Origin: a virus
DNA length: 41,377 nucleotides
IMG/VR virus record: IMGVR_UViG_3300049734_000105
Span: 1 to 41,377 of that record
Direction: 5' to 3' (one strand)
Positions 20,606 through 26,969 of this stretch are shown piece after piece (positions within the stretch are counted from its first letter, which is position 1; each line of letters begins with the position of its first letter). The position numbers and the translations under genes are program-made. The notes under the pieces were generated by a model. It saw only the letters and a program-made list of their open reading frames with translations. It had not been told where the DNA came from and searched no databases.

Positions 20606-21023
20606 CCAACCGCTTCCGGATGGACCGCTCGAGCGCGGGCTGCCTGGGAAGGATGGCCCCCAGCTCATACCGCCTGACCACTCGCGCCACCACGCGCATG
20701 GCCTCTAGGCCCATCTGCTTATCTACGTCCCGCACAAAGCGGTGCAGTTTGCCGGCATCCTGTATTCGGTAGGTGACGTTGGCGGATACACTGACCCGCT
20801 TCCCGTCTTTGGTGGTGAGCACCTGGTTGGGGCAATCATACCCGTCGTCGCTGACGAAATAATTGTCTACTTCAAAGATGAATTTACAGTGCGGATATAG
20901 CCCCGGTCCAACGGTTCTCCAGTACCGCCCCCGAATTTCAATGACTCCCTGTTCGTTGCTCCGAATCAGCCGTAACGGGATGAAGTCCAGTATGAGCCGG
21001 ATAAGGGAGTCGATGAAGGTCAT
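20493..21023 (-). CDS. SPFH/Band-7-like membrane-associated protein
   Basis: 176 aa from ATG 21023 (ATGA overlap). The N-terminal amphipathic/hydrophobic segment FIDSLIRLILDFIPLRL is followed by RSNEQGVIEIRGRYWRTVGPGLYP, KRVSVSANVTYRI and GVEVTGAGLTHF, the pattern of SPFH (stomatin/prohibitin/HflK) domains. Such proteins oligomerise on membranes and control proteases or lipid microdomains. The lambda lysogeny decision is affected by host HflKC, so a phage copy is noteworthy. The C-terminus overlaps a plus-strand ORF. Confidence 0.75.
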   Translation of the reverse strand: MTFIDSLIRLILDFIPLRLIRSNEQGVIEIRGRYWRTVGPGLYPHCKFIFEVDNYFVSDDGYDCPNQVLTTKDGKRVSVSANVTYRIQDAGKLHRFVRDVDKQMGLEAMRVVARVVRRYELGAILPRQPALERSIRKRLATLASDWGVEVTGAGLTHFAETRPIHLLNDQQWRGGE

Positions 21024-21253
21024 GCGAGACGAAACACCCAGCTCTTATACCACTTGAGGTTGATAACGGACTGGCGCATGGCCTGACCCCGAACCATTCG
21101 GCCGGCAACCAGCAGCCGCCGTACCGACTCCCGCGCCCGCTGTTCCGGCCAGCCCATGCGGTCGGCCCATTCGCCAATAGTCCAGCCCTCATCGTCGGGC
21201 TGGGCGTGGCGGCGTATCTCCTCGAGGAGTTCGTCTATGGTTAGGGTTGTCAT
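21020..21253 (-). CDS. Winged-helix protein
   Basis: 77 aa from ATG 21253, coupled to both neighbours by ATGA. LTIDELLEEIRRHAQPDDEG, then WTIGEWADRMGWPEQRARES and VRRLLVAGRM form a helix-turn-helix with a wing QSVINLKWYKSW. Probably a DNA-binding regulator expressed late with the metallophosphoesterase and SPFH genes. Confidence 0.6.
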   Translation of the reverse strand: MTTLTIDELLEEIRRHAQPDDEGWTIGEWADRMGWPEQRARESVRRLLVAGRMVRGQAMRQSVINLKWYKSWVFRLA

Positions 21254-22074
21254 GCGGCGGGTCTCCATACGGGAGCGGGGTCGGGTTCGTACTTGATGCG
21301 CTTGGCCGTGAGCTGTCCACCTTCACACTGAGCGATCACACCTCCGATGTCGGCATACTTCGCGGCCTTGATCCGATGGCCGAAGGCGGTTTTCATCTGC
21401 CACGCGGGGGTTGCGATGTAGCGGACAGGGTGGGCGTCGTTGGAGTCTGCCGACTGGTGAGCGTGAGACCGGATACACAAGTCGGGGTGACGCCATCCGC
21501 GCTTGGCGTGTTCGTAGAAAATGTCGGCAGCGTGCAGGTTGGCCGCGTTGGGGCCGGTCCAGTTCCGCCCGCCCATGCTGCCGTGATGCGCCGCGTCTAC
21601 CTTGACGCCTTCAAACTCTCCAACGAAATGCCACCAGGTCCAGGTATTCCCATCAGGGACTATCGGCTTCCCTCGGTCACGCCAGACCCGCGCCGCCGCC
21701 TCTTCGTGGGTCCCGCTGCCCCCGACGTGCGCCTCTGTCCCCCTGGTGATGATGATACAGTCGGGCTCAAGGTCCCATGCCGGTTCCATGACGTTGTACA
21801 GTATTTCGGCTTGGTCAACCGGGTTGCCGCTTACGAGCTGCCACGTCTCATGGTGGTCACCGTCGGTTAGGTCCCCGGTCACCAAAACCGCTAGCTTGTC
21901 GCCGCGTCGTTGCTCAACCTGTTTCCAGTAATCTTCCCACTTTTCCCAGAGCCACCGTTGCGCCTTGGATGGGTGATAGGTGCCCCCATCGTCCAGCGTG
22001 GTTCCGGCTGGAGGATGGAGGCCCAACGTCGAGCCGGCGTGCAGGTCGCTTACAATCGCAAGCGTCCATCGCAT
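21250..22074 (-). CDS. Calcineurin-like metallophosphoesterase
   Basis: 274 aa from ATG 22074. The metal-binding series is D10/H12 (IVSDLHAG), D68/D71 (VTGDLTDG), a replaced GNHE motif reading ITRGTEAHVG, then DAAHHGS and RSHAHQS for the distal histidines. Phage members of this superfamily act as nucleases, phosphatases or 2',3'-cyclic phosphodiesterases. Replacement of the N-H pair is seen in some phage homologues and may alter substrate. It follows the lysis genes and is coupled to the winged-helix gene. Confidence 0.8.
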   Translation of the reverse strand: MRWTLAIVSDLHAGSTLGLHPPAGTTLDDGGTYHPSKAQRWLWEKWEDYWKQVEQRRGDKLAVLVTGDLTDGDHHETWQLVSGNPVDQAEILYNVMEPAWDLEPDCIIITRGTEAHVGGSGTHEEAAARVWRDRGKPIVPDGNTWTWWHFVGEFEGVKVDAAHHGSMGGRNWTGPNAANLHAADIFYEHAKRGWRHPDLCIRSHAHQSADSNDAHPVRYIATPAWQMKTAFGHRIKAAKYADIGGVIAQCEGGQLTAKRIKYEPDPAPVWRPAA

Positions 22075-22086
22075 AACCCTCCCAGG

Positions 22087-22332
22087 TCAGGGGGTCAGTG
22101 GAGAGGCAACACACGCCAGATTCGGCGTCCCCTTCCACCGCTTGGGATTCGTGATATAGCAGACCACTATCAACTTGGCTTTCGCCGCCATCTCCATGTC
22201 TATCCCGTACCGGACCACCGCCAGTGTATCGTGAATTGCCTTCATGTCGGGCGGCGGAACGCGCATCACCCCTTGCCCGGACGCCCGGTTGCACGCCGCC
22301 AGTAGTACCGCACTAATGGCTAGTCGCCACAT
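22087..22332 (-). CDS. Small lipoprotein, probable outer-membrane spanin (Rz1-like)
   Basis: 81 aa from ATG 22332, with GGGAGGG upstream. The signal is WRLAISAVLLAACNRASG with lipobox LLAAC. It starts inside the end of the coiled-coil gene (22313-22975), the overlapping arrangement typical of Rz/Rz1. The mature part is longer than classic Rz1 and less proline-rich (MRVPPPDMK), so the assignment rests on the lipobox and the context. Confidence 0.65.
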   Translation of the reverse strand: MWRLAISAVLLAACNRASGQGVMRVPPPDMKAIHDTLAVVRYGIDMEMAAKAKLIVVCYITNPKRWKGTPNLACVASPLTP

Positions 22333-22975
22333 ACAACCCTCCCGCGAATCCCGCCACCGCCCCAACGACTAGGGTTGTGGTCCGGCTGGGGCAGTCGAAC
22401 CACAGTATCCTGCAACGGTCGGTCTGCCGGTCCCTCAACAAATCGTCCGCTATGGCGAGTCGCGCCAGCGCCGAATCGGCCGCGTTTGTGGCGGAATCAA
22501 GCGCAAATTGCATCAGCGCGAGCGCCCGTCGTTGAGCTTCAAATGCGTCCCGTAGACTCGCGTTCTCATGTCGGAGTGTGGTGGCTTCCTGAGTGCGGGC
22601 CTCGTATGCGGCCACGACGACCGGGAGGGAGTCCGCTGCACTGGTCTTGTCTGCGAGCTGGCCGAATAGGTGGTCCGCTTGTTTTCGGTGGAGCGTGGCG
22701 TCTTGCCGCAATTGGTCCGCTTGCGCCTTGTACGCAATCGCCCGTTCCCGGGCAACCCGTGCGGAGTCCTCGGCCAGTCGGACGAACCCCCGCAACAATC
22801 GGATGCCTTGCTCAAACCGGATACTGTCCGCTTGGTACGCTTGGACTCGGTTCTCCCAAGCTTTCACGTCACCCGATGGACGCCGGCCAGAACACCAACC
22901 AACGACCAGTCCCGCCAGCAACGCCGCGCCGACGAACTTGACCCAGTTTCCCGCCATCGTTTCCAGGAAGGTCAC
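22313..22975 (-). CDS. Coiled-coil membrane protein, probable inner-membrane spanin (Rz-like)
   Basis: 220 aa from GTG 22975 (GTGA overlap). An N-terminal membrane span (WVKFVGAALLAGLVVGW) leads into about 150 residues of coiled coil rich in Ala, Arg, Gln and Glu (AKAWENRVQAYQADS-like heptads). The region RILWFDCPSRTTTLVVGAVA near the end suggests a second hydrophobic segment, unusual for Rz. Together with the overlapping lipoprotein it probably fuses inner and outer membranes at lysis; another possibility is a cell-envelope anchor. Confidence 0.6.
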   Translation of the reverse strand: MTFLETMAGNWVKFVGAALLAGLVVGWCSGRRPSGDVKAWENRVQAYQADSIRFEQGIRLLRGFVRLAEDSARVARERAIAYKAQADQLRQDATLHRKQADHLFGQLADKTSAADSLPVVVAAYEARTQEATTLRHENASLRDAFEAQRRALALMQFALDSATNAADSALARLAIADDLLRDRQTDRCRILWFDCPSRTTTLVVGAVAGFAGGLYVATSH

Positions 22976-23046
22976 TTACGCCGCCACACCAACCAGAGTG
23001 CGACTGCGACAAACAGGAGAACAAGAACCCATTCGTGCGGGGTCAC
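22972..23046 (-). CDS. 24-aa membrane peptide of the lysis cassette
   Basis: GTG 23046 to TGA 22972, coupled by GTGA to the lysozyme upstream and to the coiled-coil gene downstream. The product is MTPHEWVLVLLFVAVALWLV plus WRRK, an ideal single transmembrane helix with a basic cytoplasmic end, similar in size to small pinholin or antiholin-like peptides. The gene is very short, but both couplings and its location favour reality. Confidence 0.5.
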   Translation of the reverse strand: MTPHEWVLVLLFVAVALWLVWRRK

Positions 23047-23546
23047 GCGGCCCTCTTGTCGGGGTAGGGAAACGGTGGCGTCGGGGTGAGGGTCCCGAAG
23101 TAATAGTCCGCTTCTCGGTGCCGCCGGTTCCATAGCCCCTTGATGGGTGATCCTTCGTCCCAGTGCCACATCATGAACGCCGTTCGGATTTTTTTAGCGG
23201 TGGGGTCTACGTTGACGTACCGCCGCACCGTGGAACCTCGGTAGGCGTCGGCCCCGATGTTATAGACCAGTGACACCAACGCATCGAATTGTCGGGGGGT
23301 GATGTGGTCCACGGTGAGCGCATCCACGGCCCGCTCCGTGGCCTCGAGGTCGTGCGCGTAGAACAAGTCGGCTAACTCTTGGGTGCATACGTCACCCTCC
23401 CGCACCCGTCGCCCGTCCCAGTGCCACGGGGGGTACCGCGTCGTACCCCACCCGATGGTCCACACACCTCCAGTGTCCCGGTATGCCGCCGGCTCGCACG
23501 CCTCGGCCGCGTGGAGTAGGGCGTGGCCGTCTTTCGTGACCCGCAT
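23043..23546 (-). CDS. Phage lysozyme, glycoside hydrolase family 24
   Basis: About 167 aa from ATG 23546 (an adjacent GTG at 23549 is also possible). The T4-lysozyme catalytic series E-x8-D-x5-T is intact in EACEPAAYRDTGGVWTIG, followed by the family phrases QFDALVSLVYNIG and GLWNRRHREADYYF. It cleaves the N-acetylmuramyl bond of peptidoglycan. There is no signal or SAR helix at the N-terminus, so release should depend on the neighbouring holin. Confidence 0.93.
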   Translation of the reverse strand: MRVTKDGHALLHAAEACEPAAYRDTGGVWTIGWGTTRYPPWHWDGRRVREGDVCTQELADLFYAHDLEATERAVDALTVDHITPRQFDALVSLVYNIGADAYRGSTVRRYVNVDPTAKKIRTAFMMWHWDEGSPIKGLWNRRHREADYYFGTLTPTPPFPYPDKRAA

Positions 23547-23572
23547 CACAACCGTAGCCCCATCCAGTCCAT
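23546..23572 (-). CDS. Possible 8-codon leader minigene upstream of lysozyme
   Basis: ATG 23572 stands 2 bases after GGGAGGGG, the best SD in the interval. It encodes MDWMGLRL and ends in a TGA that overlaps the lysozyme ATG as TGATG. The lysozyme start itself has no good SD at normal distance. Reinitiation from this minigene could therefore set lysozyme expression. An equally simple explanation is that the SD acts at a longer distance. Confidence 0.3.
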   Translation of the reverse strand: MDWMGLRL

Positions 23573-23584
23573 AGCCCCTCCCGT

Positions 23585-23824
23585 TTATTCCGCTTTCTCT
23601 GGCATCCCTTTGTCGATGGCCTTGCCATCCGTGAACGCTCGAGCCGCCTGGTAGCCCACCGTCGGCGCGGCGATGGCCAGCAGGAACGTGTTCACGATCT
23701 GCACCCAGTCCCCGGATAGCTTGCCCTTGAGTGCCAGCACGAAACTCGCCAAGACCGAGCCGCTTGATAGCGCGAGAAACACGGCCGTCAAGACATACTT
23801 CGACCCCTTGGGCTTACGCGCCAT
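23585..23824 (-). CDS. Holin-like protein with two membrane spans
   Basis: 79 aa from ATG 23824. A basic start (MARKPKGSKY) is followed by two hydrophobic segments (VLTAVFLALSSGSVLASFVL and VNTFLLAIAAPTVGY) separated by a short turn, and a polar tail. It lies directly before the lysozyme gene. Size, topology and position fit a class II-type holin that permeabilises the inner membrane at lysis. Confidence 0.75.
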   Translation of the reverse strand: MARKPKGSKYVLTAVFLALSSGSVLASFVLALKGKLSGDWVQIVNTFLLAIAAPTVGYQAARAFTDGKAIDKGMPEKAE

Positions 23825-24050
23825 CGTCGTCGCCGTCGTTGGTGTCGGTGTCCTCAATCTTGAGACGCCGGTTGCGTGCCGCTGCTTCTAAGTCCTCTTG
23901 GCCCACTCTGTGACTCACCCGAGATTGCACCCCACCGGGGACTAATCGCGCCCCCTGTACCACGCTGGCCATAATCATTCCGGCCCGCGCTGCCGCCCGA
24001 GCGTCGGGGGCGTGGTCCAGTTCAAACCAGAGATACCAACCGATTGCCAT
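23814..24050 (-). CDS. Hypothetical protein
   Basis: 78 aa from ATG 24050. The N-terminal segment (MAIGWYLWFELDHAPDARAA) contains aromatic residues and then a helical region with VSHRVGQEDLEAAARNRR. The tail is strongly acidic (DTDTNDGDDDGA). The stop overlaps the holin start. Its role is unknown; location suggests a lysis or virion accessory. Confidence 0.5.
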   Translation of the reverse strand: MAIGWYLWFELDHAPDARAAARAGMIMASVVQGARLVPGGVQSRVSHRVGQEDLEAAARNRRLKIEDTDTNDGDDDGA

Positions 24051-24053
24051 AGA

Positions 24054-24293
24054 TCACCGCTCCAGCTTGCCTTCGATGCGTAGAAGTGAACCCTTGATGT
24101 AGGAGATGTCCGCATGAAGTGCCGACATCTCCACCTCTTGTCTGGTGGCCCGTTGTTCCAGCATCATGACCCGTTCTTGTATGGCCTTTTTGTCGTCGGC
24201 CTGGGCGTCGATATACAGGGACAACCCAGCCCCCAGTGCCAGGACGAGGACACCCACTAACCACTTGAGCGAGACCGCCTGACCGTTTGTCAT
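24054..24293 (-). CDS. Membrane-anchored coiled-coil protein of the lysis cassette
   Basis: 79 aa from ATG 24293. Residues 9-28 are hydrophobic (LKWLVGVLVLALGAGLSLYI), followed by a coiled coil (KKAIQERVMMLEQRATRQEV, then GSLLRIEGKLER). The topology resembles holin-associated or XhlA-type proteins with the order reversed. A role in lysis timing is possible from position only. Confidence 0.55.
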   Translation of the reverse strand: MTNGQAVSLKWLVGVLVLALGAGLSLYIDAQADDKKAIQERVMMLEQRATRQEVEMSALHADISYIKGSLLRIEGKLER

Positions 24294-24644
24294 TTAGTTT
24301 TGTGTCCCCGACGCCACCACGAACTCCACGGACTCGTTGTCCATGTCGCCGGACTTGGACCAGACCGCGTAGAACGACGCGCCCGCACCGAGTGGGAGGA
24401 CGTGCGTGGTCAAGAGCGTTTTGTCCACGACATAGTAGAACCGGCCGGCCGTGGCGGTTTCGATGGCCTCGAGGTCGTTTACGTCTACGTGAATCGCCGC
24501 GCCGTAGGGAGAGGCAGAGAGCCGGAGCCGCACGCCCGTTATGACGCCAGTGGTAGCGGGTGCCGCCATCTCTCCCGCCGCGTTCGGCGTCCGGAGTCTC
24601 GCCTGGAAGCGGTAGTCCGAGGCACAATTGACACGCTTGCTCAT
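24294..24644 (-). CDS. Probable virion or tail-associated protein
   Basis: 116 aa from ATG 24644 (ATGA overlap with the repeat-protein gene). The mature-looking beta-rich sequence (VITGVRLRLSASPYGAAIHV, TAGRFYYVVDKTLLTTHVL, SGDMDNESVEFVVAS) resembles a small beta-sandwich. It closes the tail-fibre block before the lysis genes. No family is recognised. Confidence 0.5.
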   Translation of the reverse strand: MSKRVNCASDYRFQARLRTPNAAGEMAAPATTGVITGVRLRLSASPYGAAIHVDVNDLEAIETATAGRFYYVVDKTLLTTHVLPLGAGASFYAVWSKSGDMDNESVEFVVASGTQN

Positions 24645-26149
24645 GAGCCCACCACGTCGAAGTAGGGAAGGGACTCGTCTTTTACGTCGAGGACGGGTCC
24701 GGATTCGTCGGCCAGTTCAAACCGGCGACAGCTCTCGTCTCTGACTTCCAATTGCATCAGACTCAACAGGGTCACGGTCGGCCGAAACCCCGTCCACGAC
24801 GCCACACCCACCCCGGGCTCCACCAGCACTGCCCCGCCGCTGATGGTCGGAACGAACCCGGTCCACGACGCTTGCCCGACGCCTGGGGCGACCGTGACCG
24901 GTAGTCCAATCGTCGGAGACAGTCCCGCCCATGTGGCCTGACCCACGTCTGGCGTGACCGTGATGGGGAGCGACACGGTAGGCGCGAAACCGGCCCACGA
25001 CGCTTGCCCTAACGCCGGCTCAACGGTGGTTGGGGTGCCGGTCGTTGGGGCGAAGCCGGTCCACGTCGCTTGCCCCAGACCCGGAGTAACGGTTGCGGGA
25101 GCGTCAATGGTCGGAGCGAACCCGGTCCATGTGGCTTGGCCTAGTCCCGGGGTGACCGTGGTCGAGGTGTCCACCGTCGGCGCGAAGCCGGTCCACGAGG
25201 CTTGACCCAATGCGGGGGTGACCGTCACCGGAACAACCGGGGCGAACCCGGTCCAGGTGGCCGCACCCAGTCCCGCCGTCACGGTTGTGGGAACCGTCGG
25301 AGCGAACCCGGTCCAGCTCGCCGCGCCTAACCCGGGTTCGGCGTAGTTGACCCCGTAGGATGTCGCGACAATGGTTGCGTCAGAACCGACCCGCACCCGC
25401 ACGTCATTGGTGAGCGCGGGCGTGGTGTCTATCGTCGGCTCGTACCCGGTCCATGTCGCTTGACCCAACGGTACGTTGACCGTGGTGGGAACCGTCGGGA
25501 CTTGCCCGGTCCATGTGGCTTCACCCAACCCCGGCGTCACCGTGACCGGCAGGCTGACCGTCGGGGCAAAACCCTCCCATGTTCCCTGACCCACTCCCGG
25601 AGTCACGACGGTGGCCGTGGTGTACGTGCCGATCACCTCAACGGCGGTGACCCGTATCCGGGTAGTGGTGTCCGCGCATCCTTGCTGTGTGTAATCTTGC
25701 CGTATCCGGAGCCGCGCCCCGTCCCAGTCCGTTTTGGTGTGAGTGCCGGTGACGGTCAGCGATGACGTGCTCTCCGTGTACGACGTGGAGGTCACGTTCC
25801 CAATACTCAACTCTTCCGTTATCGCGGTAGACTCATCCGACCGGAACAACTGGTAAAACAGGGCTACGGTGTCGGCCGTGCCCGAGACGCCGGCCGAGTC
25901 TTTTCTTGGAGTGTGTTTGATGTCAACGGCGGACAGGTTAGCGGGGTCGAAGTCACTCGGTGTGTCCCCCAGGAGCACGAACATGGAGGAATCGCCGTTG
26001 TTCGGTCCCTGCACGAACGACGTGTCAGAGTCGTGCGCCCCACTGGCGTAATCGTCTATGTCGAGGTGAAGGTCGCTGGTGGCACCTCCGGTATCGGTCC
26101 AAGTGCCGAGCGTGCCCTGTCCGTTAGGCCGGAGGTTGAATGTCGCCAT
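24641..26149 (-). CDS. Repeat-rich tail fibre or adhesin-like protein
   Basis: 502 aa from ATG 26149. Residues 1-180 form a beta-rich domain (DIDDYASGAHDSDTSFVQGP, WDGARLRIRQDYTQQG). Residues 184-459 are twelve degenerate repeats of about 20-22 residues with core PGLGQATWTGFAPT. The run is interrupted once by the 31-residue insert around ALTNDVRVRVGSDATI. A C-terminal triplet of DES-containing repeats follows (VRDESCRR, ADESGPV, KDESLPY). The Thr/Pro/Gly-rich repeats suggest an extended beta-structured fibre. It is translated with the genes that precede it by TAATG. Confidence 0.65.
   Translation of the reverse strand: MATFNLRPNGQGTLGTWTDTGGATSDLHLDIDDYASGAHDSDTSFVQGPNNGDSSMFVLLGDTPSDFDPANLSAVDIKHTPRKDSAGVSGTADTVALFYQLFRSDESTAITEELSIGNVTSTSYTESTSSLTVTGTHTKTDWDGARLRIRQDYTQQGCADTTTRIRVTAVEVIGTYTTATVVTPGVGQGTWEGFAPTVSLPVTVTPGLGEATWTGQVPTVPTTVNVPLGQATWTGYEPTIDTTPALTNDVRVRVGSDATIVATSYGVNYAEPGLGAASWTGFAPTVPTTVTAGLGAATWTGFAPVVPVTVTPALGQASWTGFAPTVDTSTTVTPGLGQATWTGFAPTIDAPATVTPGLGQATWTGFAPTTGTPTTVEPALGQASWAGFAPTVSLPITVTPDVGQATWAGLSPTIGLPVTVAPGVGQASWTGFVPTISGGAVLVEPGVGVASWTGFRPTVTLLSLMQLEVRDESCRRFELADESGPVLDVKDESLPYFDVVGS
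24773..25600 (-). repeat. Tandem coding repeats of the fibre protein
   Basis: About twelve units of 57-66 bp encode the core PGxGxATWTGFAPT plus a variable Thr/Val/Pro spacer. Neighbouring copies are similar but not identical at the DNA level, pointing to old duplication followed by drift. The regular spacing means unit gain or loss could change fibre length without a frameshift. Confidence 0.8.
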
Positions 26150-26469
26150 TAGACCTTCGGGGGAATGCGGGCATTATCCGCCCGCTCCCGGATGGCCGCC
26201 CACAGTTCGGGCGGGAGATACTTGCCGAACTTGAGCACACCTAGGGACGCCTCAACCGCTGCCGCTTCTTGAAACTCTATTGTCGGCAGGTTGACCGAGA
26301 CGATAGCGTGGCCCGTGTGGACCAAGCTATCCGCCCCGCACTCAAGGTGCCGCTGGCCGTTGTCGTCCCACCACACCGCGACAATCACCCCGTGGGGTAG
26401 CTCACTCCACGGCATGTCCTCCGATGTGACTTCCGACCCCGACGCGAGGAACGCTCGCCAGACAATCAT
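26149..26469 (-). CDS. Hypothetical protein of the tail-fibre block
   Basis: 106 aa from ATG 26469; start and stop overlap neighbours as TGATG and TAATG. It begins with a beta-rich part (GVIVAVWWDDNGQRHLECG, DSLVHTGHAIVSVNL) and ends in a helical segment KYLPPELWAAIRERADNAR. No family is recognised. It may be a fibre chaperone or accessory. Confidence 0.5.
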   Translation of the reverse strand: MIVWRAFLASGSEVTSEDMPWSELPHGVIVAVWWDDNGQRHLECGADSLVHTGHAIVSVNLPTIEFQEAAAVEASLGVLKFGKYLPPELWAAIRERADNARIPPKV

Positions 26470-26942
26470 CAGTCAGCCGCGGCACCTGACAGCGTCACCA
26501 CGCCACTCGCGTTGATGTTCACGTTGAGCGGGTTGCCGCTGGTCGCGGTCACGTCGCCCGGCGTGGTGTCCAGCAGCGACACACACAGAAGCGGCTTGAC
26601 GATGCTGTTCACCGTGGCGTCTTTGTAGATGACCGCGAACCGCGCCGTGATCGAACCACCAGAGGCGGTCCAGCTCGCATTGTCACAGTCGAAGGTTGCG
26701 GTCCCGGATGCCTGTGACCAGGTAACCCCGGTCAACGCCACCCCGCCCGTGGTGTACCCGTTGGCGTTGCTGTGTTCGTTGGTCAGGTCGCCGTAAACAT
26801 CGTTGGTCCCGCCCAAGGTGTTAGCGTTGGAACTGGACAGAAACAACGCCATCTTCCAGTTTGCCGTGTCGTCGAGGTCGAATGTCCCGTCCCCGATGTA
26901 CTCCTTGGCCATCTCATAAAGTTTCCACTTGCCGGCCGCCAT
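26469..26942 (-). CDS. Small virion protein A (paralogue of 32937-33395)
   Basis: 157 aa. The sequence WKMALFLSSSNANTLGGT, YTTGGVALTGVTWSQASGTA, DNASWTASGGSITARFAVIY aligns by eye with the protein at 32937 (YTTGGITLTNTTPSS, NPQWTSATFSSGGGVIY). Both are beta-rich with the same order of segments. It is probably a tail or head decoration protein; the exact place in the virion is unknown. Confidence 0.65.
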   Translation of the reverse strand: MAAGKWKLYEMAKEYIGDGTFDLDDTANWKMALFLSSSNANTLGGTNDVYGDLTNEHSNANGYTTGGVALTGVTWSQASGTATFDCDNASWTASGGSITARFAVIYKDATVNSIVKPLLCVSLLDTTPGDVTATSGNPLNVNINASGVVTLSGAAAD

Positions 26943-26969
26943 AATCCCACCCCTCCCCAGTTGCCCCCG

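Noticed and set aside
24773-25600. CRISPR-like array
   Set aside because: The repeats are in frame, degenerate, without unique spacers of constant length, and encode a regular protein motif.
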